From contig NC_060251.1 in NCBI RefSeq assembly GCF_921293095.1, positions 93,048,566 to 93,112,565 on the forward strand: DNA of 64,000 bases. The letters run 5' to 3'. The translations under genes were made by a program, and so were the position numbers. Below the pieces are notes generated by a model that ran no database searches, was not told where the DNA came from, and saw nothing but the letters and a program-made list of their open reading frames with translations. Each line of letters begins with the position of its first letter. Within the stretch, counting starts at the first letter, position 1. The stretch comes from Ischnura elegans. Its lineage: Eukaryota > Arthropoda > Insecta > Odonata > Coenagrionidae. Positions 23,309-34,490 of the stretch are shown here, in pieces.

Positions 23309-23590
23309 TCACTTCCGTAATTGAAGTTGGCGGCGGAGATAACGAGTAAGATAGCGCGCAGCTTCGGCCTGCCTCACGCGCGCTCTTTCGTGGCTTCGAT
23401 GAGAGATGGCGGGGTGGTCCCGAATCGGCCCAACCGCCTTCGTGTAGATTGGGACTTTCAGTTTTTCTTCTGACGGGAGTCCTTTGTATCCTAGATAGGT
23501 CGAAACCACCCTAATTATCAAGGGGACTGCATAGAGGAGGCCCAATTCCATCCCATAGAAGGCTGATATCTGTTGCCACTTCGGTCGCAT
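23309..23590 (-). CDS. 93-aa putative single-membrane-segment protein
   Basis: A complete frame runs from ATG (23590-23588) to TGA, with AATAAA on the minus strand at 23232-23227, about 75 nt after the stop. The start context is CGAAAATGC. The protein opens MRPKWQQISAFYGM. It has one hydrophobic stretch at about residues 15-33 (GLLYAVPLIIRVVSTYLGY), then a Pro/Lys segment and an Arg-rich C-terminus (SHERARVRQAEAARYLTRYL). Size and layout resemble small mitochondrial inner-membrane or assembly proteins, but I do not recognise it. It is moderately GC-rich compared with its surroundings and shows no frame damage. It could be an intronless gene or a recent retrocopy; no poly-A tract argues for a retrocopy. 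Confidence 0.6.
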   Translation of the reverse strand: MRPKWQQISAFYGMELGLLYAVPLIIRVVSTYLGYKGLPSEEKLKVPIYTKAVGPIRDHPAISHRSHERARVRQAEAARYLTRYLRRQLQLRK

Positions 23591-23599
23591 TTTCGGTCG

Positions 23600-24257
23600 G
23601 TCAGTTTTTAAAAATATTGGAAAAAAAAATATCTTTTTTTTCCAATATTTTGGATTATAATGTTTGTAATTGCGAGTAATAGCATTGAAGAGTAATGAAT
23701 TCGATAGATCACATCACCGTGTACATAAATTTCGGATAACACCCCTGATTATACAATATTTCCGCGTGAAACTTGGATCACTTTGTCAGCGGCGCGAGTG
23801 GCGACTTTTGTGAATCCATTTAAATGCGATGGGTATTAGACTCTCTCGCTAAGCCCTCCCTACTGTTAAAATATTGCCATTTTTCCCATGAACCGTCGCT
23901 AACGAAGTCGCAGACAGTAAGTACTTTGAGAATTCTGGAGAATGGTGCAGCAACCGGTTGTGGCCTGGGGTTGTATTCCTCGCCCTTCCTTCACGGCTTC
24001 ATTTGTGGTGAAGTCCGAAGTTGCATTTCCTTTTGCATGAAATGCTCAAATTAAGTCCGGAAGGAAAGGGGTGAATGCAATTGCTGCTCGGCTGAGACAT
24101 GATCATGGAAGATAATTTTCGACCTTCTCATGCTCTTCTTAGTTTAATATAATGATTTGTCTGATAGCGATCAGGGTTAGAATGGGATCGTCGAGCAATT
24201 TTTCATTACCATCTATTGTTCTTGAGTTTGAAAAATGAATGGACTTTCGATCCGTCG
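23600..24257. other. sequence upstream of the 93-aa gene
   Basis: A hairpin, AAAATATTGGAAAAAA..TTTTTTTTCCAATATTTT, lies at about 23611-23650, just upstream of the 93-aa ORF. Nothing else was recognised. Confidence 0.4.
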
Positions 24258-24701
24258 CACAGTGGTCTGAAATCGGAAAAAGCCGGTCTAAAGTCCGAAA
24301 TTGCGTTTTTTGAGAATTTTGCTTTCCAAAAACAGATGTGAGCCAAAATCTTCTCAAGTCATGGATAGTATAAGAAAATCACCTCTTCAAAGGAATATTT
24401 TTTTTATTCCTTATAAATGTTACCACCGCAACTCCACATGCACAAATTCAAAGATTTTGAAAGAAAAAGAAATCGCGCACGTTTTTGAATAATTGGCCAT
24501 ATTTTGGCTTATGTATCTCAGTAACGATCACACCCCTATGAAAAAATTGTATAAACCTGTATAAAATTTTTTCATGCACTAACGTCAAATGACACTAAAT
24601 ACTTAATATTTTTATCATTTGTGAGCCTATGCTTCATGTCTCTATCTCAAAAAAGCCATTTTGGACTTTTTTCCGCCTTTTTCCAATTTCGGACCACTGT
24701 G
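24258..24701. mobile_element. Transib-like MITE, diverged
   Basis: The termini CACAGTGGTCTGAAATCGG and TTTCGGACCACTGTG are inverted repeats beginning with the CACAGTG heptamer. The subterminal GAAAAAGCCGG is shared with the elements at 44426 and 58254. The flanks CGTCG and CTACG are only a partial 5-bp match. No coding capacity. Confidence 0.65.
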
Positions 24702-24869
24702 CTACGATTAAACAACAAAAAAATTACACATTTCTAAGTTATTTTACTCTTTAATTGCTATAGTTTTAAAAATTACTCCGCGTTTTACTTCCCAGAATAC
24801 CTATGCATGGACAGATATGTGGAATAATCTTAATGATAGAATATTCTTTCATTTCTGTAGGAACAACTC

Positions 24870-25345
24870 TTTAGCGTGTATCGCTTTACGATGCGGAACA
24901 CGGGCACTTTGGGAGAAAGACGAGAAAAGACTGGAGGCGTTCGAGGTGTGGGTGTGGAGAAGAATGGAGAAGGCGCAGTGGACGGAGAGGAGGAGGAGTG
25001 ACGAAGTGCTGGACATGGTGGGTGAGTGACAGCTTCCATATGAGTTAAAAAGAAGGCAGAAGGTTTGGATGGAGCGAGTACTGAGCGTGGTGGGGATGTT
25101 GAAAATAATGTTAGAGGGTATAATGTGGGGTAAACGAGGGAGAGGAAGAGGATAGGATTTTAAGATTTAGCGAAAGGGAGTAGCCCTTATTGTGAATTTA
25201 GGAGGGGACTTATTTGAATAAGTCCATGAAGGGAGGGGAGACGGCCGCAGAGATATAGAGGAGACAGAAAGTATGGATAGACTGAGTACTTAGCGCGGGG
25301 GATGTTGGAAACTGTGTAGGAGGGTAGAATGTTGGATAAAACAGG
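24870..25345 (+). pseudogene. LINE 3' (C-terminal) relic, two overlapping parts
   Basis: The plus frame reads EKRLEAFEVWVWRRMEKAQW then DEVLDMVG, typical of the C-terminal end of insect non-LTR endonuclease-reverse transcriptases. It continues with frameshifts through RRQKVWMERVL-like sequence. A second, more degenerate copy of the tail follows at 25195-25345. Confidence 0.7.
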
Positions 25346-25411
25346 AACTGACCTCATTGACTGAGATTCTTTCATCCTCAACCCTTCCAACCCTGGTGGC
25401 GTCATCGGGCT

Positions 25412-26059
25412 CTCATCAAAGAAAACGAAAGGCATTGATTGCGATTCGTTACCCACCATTAGTGTACTCATAATATAAAAATTATTTGGTTTTAGAAATC
25501 TCAGTTTAGACGAATGGGAGTGGTCAATTTTATTCTCATTTGAAAAAGGCCAGATTGGCGCCCATGCGATGCCACTCCACGTGACGTCACAGGGGCCTAG
25601 TTTCTATACGAGTAGATAGGAGTTTTACATCGTCTGAGATTACCAATGCATGCATGAGGCACAGTGCTCAGGGAAACATGTCTTAATGATCACCTATTGA
25701 AACTGGCTATGGTTGGAAAGTTTCCTTCGTTTGATAAGGTATTAATAATCCTTATTTAAGCCAAGTGCTACCAGCTAGCCGGGTACTCTGCTACCTGCTA
25801 CCGTCCTGCGTCGTATCAGCGCTCATAGCCTCGCTCCAAGGTCACCTCACTTGCGGCAGCGGGAACCAGAACGACGCCAGACGGAGTTTTCCCAGCATTC
25901 ATACTTAGCCGTCGCGTTTTCGCGCGCTTGAAAATTTTCACTTTTCATTTAATTCCGAAAAATAGATATCGTAATTTAAAAATCTAAAAGCGTGAAATAC
26001 ATACTCCAGAAGTAACAATCTTTCGATTTAGGCAATAAAAAAATAATAGGAAACCACCC
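25412..26059 (+). mobile_element. TA-flanked MITE (family D), copy 3
   Basis: Matches copy 1 from TCATCAAAGAAAACGAAA to AGGAAACCACCC, with TA following at 26060-26061. The first dozen bases of the left terminus are missing or replaced. Confidence 0.78.
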
Positions 26060-26339
26060 TATTATAATTCCATTTCAAGTCTAAGGTTCTGTAGGATAAA
26101 TTAGCAGAGAGAAGACAGCATAGTATCAGAGGACGTATTGCGTAAATGTTGGACTCTTGTGTCTAACTATTTTGGCAAAGAAATGAGGGATGCAATGAGG
26201 GCATTTTAGATAAGTCGGGGCTGACTTGGACCTCATTGGGGAGCTATAAGAAACTATGGGGGGGACAAAAGTTTTATATTCAAGTGTTTCGTGAACGGAA
26301 CTCAAGGTTTATGTTAGCATTTCCATGGCATTGGAGGAG

Positions 26340-27620
26340 CACAGCCAGCGATCATCTCGTGATACACCCCCACCTCTCCCCCCCCTCTGGACCGATCTCC
26401 CTGTACTTCCCCTTTGACCCTCTCAATGCCCCCTTCCCCTCCTCCCGTCTTCCGACCCCCCCCCCCCATGCACTCCCTCCTCTCGCCTCCCGCCGCATCC
26501 GCATGGCGGCGCCACCCGACCGCCTTCCTCCATCCCGAGGCGGGGATAATTTTTGTCGGTTCCACATTGCAAGAAGTCATTTGTCTCTCTTATTAAAGCG
26601 ATTTTACGAATCGAACACTGTCCGTGAATCCCGTCCCATCTTGCCGCCCGCTTGGAGCGGAGGAGATCGCTATAGCTTGTCGTGTTTCATCGGAAGGGAT
26701 TGGCGCGCCCAAGGACCAGATCGGAATGGTGATCTGCTATCGAGACGATAGTGAATCTGAGGATAGTTCTCGGTGAACGAGTGGCGAGGCTTCTCCTCAT
26801 CCGCTTCTTCTTCAAGCTCCCGTTTTTGGCAAATATATTGCCTGCGTCGACTTCGGCGGATGGGTGGACAAAAGTGGAGGCAAAGCAGCTGAAACACTTT
26901 CAAACCTAGGTCGCTGAATGGTTGGTCTTGTATCGAGCTTTCGTGTACAGAGTTTTCATATCACGTTTGAAACATTTGGAACTGGTTTAGTTCACGCATA
27001 AAGGAGCCAACAGGACTGTATACTGTGTTTTTCGAATTTTCCCTCAAACAGTGGCACGGAAAGTACTGATGTGTGATTACACTCGGCGTTTGCGTTACTT
27101 CTAGCATCCTTCGTGTCTTCTGCTGAAGCCTTCTTCTTCAAGAATACATTCCAGAGCCAAGGAGGGTATTCACAGAACCTTCCTAAATAGGGTGGTGCAT
27201 GTGTGTGACAAATTTGATCCCTGTCGCTACTTGGAGCAGTCTTCTTGTCCGAGGGGAAACGTTAGATTTCGAAGAAACCTCATATTGAGCTGAGGAGGGT
27301 GAAAAAAGTTCATCCAGGACATTATTTTTGTCGTTCGGGAATCCGTGTTGCAGTCGTGAATACTCAGGTGTAAGGGGCGGTGTGGCCGCCCCTGGTTCGT
27401 CTTGTTAGAGGGTGGTGGTGGTGCCATAGGTGACCGACGTTGGCGTCGCTGTTGGAGACGGATTGTTGCAGCTTCCCCGAGGCATGTCTTCGAGTGAGGA
27501 CGCCGCGCAGGAAGCGGGTAACGTTGTTTTTCCTTTTTTCCCGGAAATGCGCAGAGTTTTCGTCCGTGTGTGTGTGAGAAAGCGAATCGTTTACATGTTT
27601 CCCTTCCTCCGGCCGTGATA
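26340..27620. promoter_or_regulatory. CpG-rich segment, possible promoter or 5' exon region
   Basis: The blocks 26340-26760 and 27360-27600 are clearly richer in G+C and CpG than their surroundings. A plus-strand ATG at 27484 opens MSSSEDAAQEAG before a GTAACG that could be a donor. No downstream exon was found to join it. It may be a transcription start region or just a compositional island. Confidence 0.25.
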
Positions 27621-27989
27621 CATCCGTCCTTCACTAATTGTAAGCTCTCTCTCTTTCGACGAGTGTTTGTTGTTTTCGGTCCCGTGTGTGCCATTTTTCA
27701 CCCTGGAATGTTTACCTTATGTTTCTTTTTTTTAGGCATTCCCTCTGCATTTTAATGCGAAAATATAAACCACGTGCATCCCACTCCTGATTCCGTGAAG
27801 GAGGGAGGAATAATAATACGACGCAGTTATGATTTATTCCATACCTTTCCATCGTCATAAATTTTCTTCGCTCCTTACGAAAAAAGCGCTATGGTGACGA
27901 GAATGTGAACAATTTTGCGCGGGATATGTTTGTGGCAAATTTATGATATTTCTTCAAAATTTAGAAAACTTGATTGAAAGATCATAAGG

Positions 27990-28310
27990 AGATTCTGCGG
28001 CCCAATTAGAGGAGAGAGATGGAAGATTAGATCGAATGTGGAGAGAAGTAAAACACTGGAAAGGAAAGATACAGTTAGATTTGCCAAGCCACTTCGGCTG
28101 CCATGGTTGGGCCATGTGGAAGGATGGAAAATGCTAATAATGCTCAAGCTATTACATAATAACGACATGGAAGGCGTCTGAAGAAGAGGTATATCAGGAA
28201 GAGTAATGGAAGGACGTGGAGGATGATAATAAGAAGAAGAATTGAACGGAGGCGTATAATAGAGAAAGCCAAGGCCCACACTAGGCTGTAGAGCTGCAGA
28301 TGACAATGGT
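27990..28310 (+). pseudogene. LINE C-terminal relic
   Basis: Broken plus frames resemble the end of a non-LTR polyprotein: DTVRFAKPLRLPWLGHVEGW, RRGISGRVMEGR and a final C-rich tail (GCRAADDNG). Stops and frameshifts throughout. Confidence 0.55.
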
Positions 28311-28639
28311 ATTTGTGGAAAACTTATGCCTATAGTGAAGACAGCGATTGGATTGATTACTTTAATCGTAAGAACCCAGGCTATGAGACGGAGAGCTTGT
28401 GTGTAATCAACATGTGTGATACCTACCGCAAGTCATTTTCCAGAAGATGCTCGTCATAACGACGATTTTGTATTCATTGATACGCAGACCTCTGGCTAGA
28501 ACTACCTTGTTTGACAACGGAGTTCTCGCTAAAAACTAATGTTATCATATTGTAATTTTCGATTTTCCATAGCGGAGCTTGCCGTAGATTTGCCTGTATC
28601 CAAAAATTGATAATTTTAACTGAATATGAATTGCTATGA

Positions 28640-28730
28640 GAAAAAGTTTCCTTGGACCGGGATTGGAACCATGGACCTTATGATTTCTGGGTCACTGCGT
28701 AAACCACTTTCTTGACCAAATTCATGATTT
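28640..28730 (-). repeat. tRNA-derived fragment
   Basis: The minus strand contains GGTTCCAATCCCGG (box B-like), with a degenerate box A-like segment about 50 nt upstream. Not a foldable intact tRNA by eye. Confidence 0.4.
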
Positions 28731-29086
28731 TCCGTTACAATTATACCTAGATCGCAATTATTAATGTATTTTTCCTCTCTATAACATTAGCTCAATTATC
28801 AGTGTAAACATTCAGCGCAGTTACGAAATCCACGCTTGGTTGAGACGTGCAGCTGGTATGACTTAAATTTCAATGTAACTCATGCCATAATGCTTAAGTA
28901 AGGTGTTATTTATTGTTTTATGATGGTGAAGTATTATTTTTGAAGTGAAAACTTCTTTAGTGGCGTTAAGAACTTTTGCGGGATGGAGAAAAAGCATAGA
29001 ATTCGCGTGAGCGTCACCGACCCGACACCACGATCGCTACAGCGAGGTATAGATTTAGGTCTTAAAATTCGTCTCCTACTATCACA

Positions 29087-29158
29087 TCCTCGGTAGTATA
29101 GTGGTCAGTATCCCCGCCTGTCACACGTGAGACCGAGGTTCGATTCCCCGCCGGGGAG
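29087..29158 (+). tRNA. tRNA-Asp (GTC), possibly degenerate
   Basis: A 72-nt match to eukaryotic tRNA-Asp, with the 7-bp acceptor stem (TCCTCGG/CCGGGGA, one T:G pair) intact. Box A is GTATAGTGGTC, the anticodon GTC is at 29120-29122, and the TTCGATT loop is present. A run of seven T follows at 29161, a good Pol III terminator. The 3' side of the anticodon stem reads ACGTG where GCGGG is usual, giving two mismatches, and the T stem has one A:C mismatch. It may be a decaying copy rather than a working gene. Confidence 0.75.
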
Positions 29159-29167
29159 GATTTTTTT

Positions 29168-31779
29168 CTCAATCTCATACAATTAAAAAACTTTAACAAT
29201 GGATATTTCAACTACGCAGGCTAACAAACTTTGTTAATATATAGACTGTTAAAGTTTTTTTTTTAAAATATTAAAATTGAAAATAAAAATCTATAGTGTA
29301 TATTGTATAAGTTCATTAAATATAAAGAGTTCATGCATGAACGTGCAGAAGAGTGTACACGCTATAAAAATACAGGTCAGTACAATTTAAGGCAGTTTCT
29401 TTTATGTGCATAGTGAACAATTACAGGTTTAAAACATATTAAATAAAAGAAATAAAAGCATATTATATTTTAATATATAAATGATGCTACTTTCTATTCA
29501 TGCGCATCGTATTTTTAATGTATATTTAATAATAAACAGTTTGCTTAAAACACTAATATCAATTTTTGTTGAAAAATGAGTATTACTGGAAAAATTAGTT
29601 CTTTAACAATATTCAATCCATATAAAAAATAAATGGATAATAATTATTTCAGTTTTCACTTCTGTCGGCCAGTCCCACGACTGCCCCGTTTTTTTAGTGT
29701 TTAAACATCGTCAAAAGTGATTCCTGAATGAAAAGAATACGTTTTGTTTCTTTATTGCTCCCCGACGTTTTGGTTAACATTTTATGCTTATTCCGCGTTT
29801 TAAATGAGAATCTTACTGCTACAGAGTCTTCATTTAAGCAATTTTATAATACAATCGACTGGCATTCTAAGACTCCTACCTGGATGCAGCGTCAACTTCC
29901 TCTGGAAAGTTTCTCATTTTATTGTTTCGTTTCATTTTTCGTTCACACAGTATTCAACATGTGAAATTTTCTCTTTGGCGCAGTAACTTTTTTTTATGCG
30001 TTCATTGTTTACTTTCATTATAATGATTAAGGGATTGCTCATGCTTTTCATCATTCATCGCAAGCCGTCATTCCACCTATAGGTATTTGAGATATAGACT
30101 ACGATTACATTTTTTATCGAAGTATTTAAAATAAAGTGTAAGTTCAGGTTACGTATCACTAATTGTGGTTTAGTAACGTAAGCAGCATAAGATGGATTTG
30201 TGAAGAATCATGGATTTTAAGGGCGGTATGAATTACATGAAACACGTTCTCAGTCCTTGTTTCATGTTTCACATTGCTTGATATGAACATAATCCGCGAT
30301 AGTAGCCAGCATATTAAAATAACTTTAATGCCATGTCAGTATAGCATAAAGCAAATCTCTTAAGTGCGGGATGTTTCTCTATGAGGTTTTGTTGTTATTT
30401 ATTACTTTTAATTTAATTTTTTTAATGATTCATTTCAACTTTACCCATTGGTTTGACATGCATCATTTATTTGATACAATTTCCACTCCAATACTCGAGG
30501 TCCTGTCAAATGTCACCGGATTTAGAGAAGTTATTACACTTTCGTGAAAGGGTTGACCCAAGATAATGCTAATTTCTGATAAATATGTAATTATAATTCG
30601 AGTGTTAGTGGATTCCAATTGTTGTCTAACTTATGCATCGAAGAATTATTCCCTAAGGATTATCAGTAATGCATGCCGTAAAACCCATACATAAGTTCCA
30701 AAATCATATACAAGGACGCGCTTATTTATTTAATAATTTTTTAGCATGCCAATCGGCAGCCCTGAGGTCAGATTCGCCTAAAAATGAGGATATCAGATAG
30801 CGATTGTCTTCATTATACACTTGGAATCCTGTACTTTTAGAATTGTGGCTTCAAAATAGATTGGTTATAATAGTTGTAAAGACTCCTCACCTGTTTGAGT
30901 TTAGAATGGAATTAAACATTTGTCTTCTGTATAGTTTAGTTGACTTTGCCATATTATAAAACACCGAGATTAATCTAAGGGTGATTCTTTTTAAAGATGC
31001 CAAAGACACTGGAAATGATGACAATTTAAAAAAAACAGCTTTCATGATTCTACGGACTAAGTTTCGACTCGACTTTTAACTTTCAATTGTTTTTATGTCA
31101 GAGAGATTTGTATATTCTGGAATTATTCTTGACCACTGAAATTATTAATTTATTAGTTAATAGAGCTAGGGTATCACCCAGCTGCAAGGTATTATGAAGT
31201 AAGCAAAGTCTGAAAAATCCAGCACTAAACCTGTGTTCTACTTGGTTCTTCTGCCGCTCTATTGAGATAAAAAACAATCGCAGAATTAAAAATATTTGCT
31301 TTGCTCCACCTCAATTCAACAAACGTTTGTCCCCTAATGTCTCGGATTATAATGAAAATTTCTGCATTTCCTAAATTTCACTAAATCCACCTCAACCTAA
31401 ATACACTAAGGGGAAAAAAAAAAATTATTGCCTTTTATGCGTATTTTAATCTTTTCTCATTTTTTCCATTAACGAGCCTTGAATCATATAATTATTTAAA
31501 TTTCGCCATTGACTTGTCGTACAGCCATTTTTTTGGCTTATTTTAAAGATTTAAATGCGTTTAAGACGCTGAATTTGTAGAAAAAATTTCTTCCTATTTT
31601 AAAATTTTAATGTAGTGGAAACTCATAATTGGAGTTTTAGAAAATACTTAGACATTTACGTTTTTTATCCCGCGCCTGTGATTCATTTTTGCAAGGTGGA
31701 CGAGCGTTGGGCGATATTATATGGCATTAGAACTTTTCATTCTATATTGCATCTTTGACTTTATAATCCCAATTCCTAA
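29168..31779. other. long AT-rich gene-free stretch
   Basis: No exon, RNA gene or bounded repeat recognised over 2.6 kb. A short inverted pair, AAAAACTTTAACA and TGTTAAAGTTTTT, lies at about 29185-29260. Confidence 0.4.
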
Positions 31780-32985
31780 GAGGTAAAGAGCGGAGAATTG
31801 TGAAGAGTTCAGGATTATAAACCTGACTATAAATGCGTCGAAGATACTGACAAGGATCATCTATAGACGAATAGAACGAAGGGCAGGAGAGTATACGGGT
31901 GAGGGCCAATTTGGAAGAAGCAGAGGCACAAGGGAAGCAATATTGGCTTGGCTCTCAGGCTGCCCATAGAGAGGAGAATGGAAAAGAACAACCCAACGTT
32001 CGTTGCGTTCGTGGACGAAAGGCATTCGACAATGTGGATTGGTACACAACGCTTGGAATCCTTAAAGAAATTGGAGTTCTCTACAATGACAGAAGAATCA
32101 TCCGCAGTTTATACAAACACCAATTAGCGGTGATAAAATCAAGGCCCAGCGGTGAAGAAGCAAGAATTAGGAGAGGAGTGAGACAAGGCTGTGCTTTGTC
32201 ACCCGTAACTTTCAACGTTTACATCGACAAAGCATTCAATGAAATCAAAGAAAAGGCTTCGGGAGTGAATATCCATGGAGAAAAAATTAGTATGCTAAGA
32301 TTTGTCGATGAAATAGCCGTCATAGCAGAAACAGAGAAGGATTTGAAAAATATTCTGGTTAATATGGGTAAGTATGATAATGAATGGTAATTATCAAGTA
32401 AAAAATAAACACAAATAAAACCAAGACATTAGTTCGCAGCAGAAGAGAAAAAGTCAAGACTAGCATAAAAATAGGGAAGCAAACACTGGTGGATGTGGAT
32501 GTTTTCTGTAATTTTGCGAAGCAGGATCACTAACGACGGGAGAAGCAAGAAAGAAATTATCAGCAGAATAACCCAAAGCGAAGAGAGCATTCCACCAAAA
32601 GAGAGACCTGCTTACAGCGGGAAACTTAATGTGGAAGTAAGGAAACAATTTACAAGAACCTACATTTTGAGTATGCTCCTATGTGAAAGTGCGGCATGGA
32701 CAATGGCAGCAGCGGAGAAAACAAGGATAGAGGCCTTCGAAATGTGGTGCTACTGGAGAATGATGAGGATCAAATGGATCGACCGAGTTAGTGTTGACGA
32801 AGTCCTAAGAAGAGAGGGAGAGAAGAGAAGCCTCATATAAACCTTAATAAGAAGACGGAACAACCTCATAGGCCACATCTTGAGACATTATGTCCTGATG
32901 AAGACAATCGTCGAGGGACAAGCAGATGGAAGGAATGGAAAAGGAAGACCCCGAATCAAATATCGATTGCTAAGTTCTAACAACA
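31780..32985 (+). pseudogene. LINE relic: RT palm and C-terminal region
   Basis: Plus-strand frames follow the order of a non-LTR reverse transcriptase. An AFDNVDW segment (motif A region) comes first, then GVRQGCALSPVTFNVYID. The catalytic box reads RFVDEIAVIAE where F/YADD is expected, so two of four core residues are changed. The region after it (SRITNDGRSKKEIISRI, AEKTRIEAFEMWCYWRMM) matches the C-terminal part. Frame breaks at about 32385-32490. Inactive. Confidence 0.78.
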
Positions 32986-33559
32986 CGTACCTCAAATTCG
33001 GCATTTAGGCAGGTATCTTAAAAAAAGTGTAATAACATTAAAAAATAAAATACAAGCAAAAAAACAACTCTTCGTTTGCAAATGAATGCTTCTTTTTCAG
33101 GTTTATAAACTTTTGGCTTTTAATTTCAGTCTACAATCAAAAATATTAATCGTTTTTTTTCTCTCCGGAAAATTTACTATTTTGGAGATACGTGTTGTTA
33201 CAACTTAGCCATCGATATGTATATGCAACAGGCAAAGAAAGATGTGAAAGAGAAGAAATGCATAGGTGTGGAAAGATTAGCTAATGGGAGAATTGAGTGA
33301 CCTGCGTCAAACCCATCTTAGGATTGCTGACCTGCGGTGATGATTGCATCTTCGATAGACATCAACAATCATACTGGTCTACAACCAATCCAATCACTCG
33401 TCCAACCAATCCAATTACTCCAACCAATCTAGTCTCCAATCAATGGAATTTTTTCTTCCCCTTTAGCTTTTCTTCCACTTTCCTTATTGGCTTTTGATTA
33501 TTTTTCTCTAAGAACATTTTTATGAAAAGCCGAAGGACTTTTTCCATTCCCTACAAATG
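32986..33559. other. AT-rich gene-free sequence
   Basis: Nothing recognised apart from a short CCAATC-type direct repetition near 33385-33435. Confidence 0.35.
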
Positions 33560-34490
33560 AGGGTAGATTTAGGAGCATTTGGGAGAATTAATCCTTGAGT
33601 TCCATCCGTACTTCAGCATCATAATCTGCAGCTCTGCAGCCCGGTGAGGGTCTTGGATTCCTCCATTATATGCATCCACTCAGTTATTCTTCTTGCTCTC
33701 TGCATCCATTCTGTAACATCTCCTTTCTGCTAGGCCCTACCAAGCCAGGCCGAGTGACTCGTCAAATCTAAGTATGTAATTATTTCCCTCCTAGAATTTC
33801 ATTTACCTCCATGTTAATTATAATTCTCCATTTCTCTCCTTCTCTACTTGGGCCGTAGGTGCACCTTATAATCTTTTATTTCCAAATTTTCAAAGGATTT
33901 CTTCGTCTTGACTTCATAATGCCCTGGGCTCAGCCCCGTGAGTTACAACTGGTCCAATAAGAGTTTTATAGGTATTCGGTTTTGTATTACTTGATAATAG
34001 AGTTCATTATAGGAGTGTAAAAATTTATTTCATTAAATGTTGACAGGTTATATTTGAAGAATATGCATTGTTACTTTCCATTATCCTTTTGGGTATCTCA
34101 GTGAATATCTTATTTTTATTCTTAAGTCTGAATTCAAGATAGGTAAACTCCTTGGCACCGTGAAACTCAAAATTATCAAGTATTTTATTTTGCAGACCTC
34201 GCTTGTTCTAAGAAGCTGTTATTTTCAATCATTTGGTCTTCTCTTCATTTATATTAAGCTCCACTTATTTACCTACTTATTTACTGTTGAAAAAAAAAAC
34301 GATTATAAAATCTTTTTCCCTATTCAAATTTCGTGAAATTAGTGCTACATCGTCAGCATATCCAAATCATTGCTGTCAAATTCAATACCCATTAATTAAC
34401 GATCTATGCACATTGGGCCCTCTTAATTTCAGTTCTTTCATTGTTTTATGTCGGACGGAGTCCATCTACATTCGTGCGTAAGGTGATTTA
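33560..34490 (-). pseudogene. LINE relic, RT catalytic region to C-terminus
   Basis: The minus strand carries YADDVALISRN near 34350, an intact F/YADD catalytic box. Fragments like GAKEFTYLEFRLKNKN and YKTLIGPVVTHGAEP (thumb and connection region) follow toward 33560. The reading frame is heavily interrupted. Confidence 0.6.

Noticed and set aside
26236..26751. 171-codon plus-strand frame in a GC-rich stretch
   Set aside because: Frames are open on both strands because of C-rich low complexity; no splice sites or domain.
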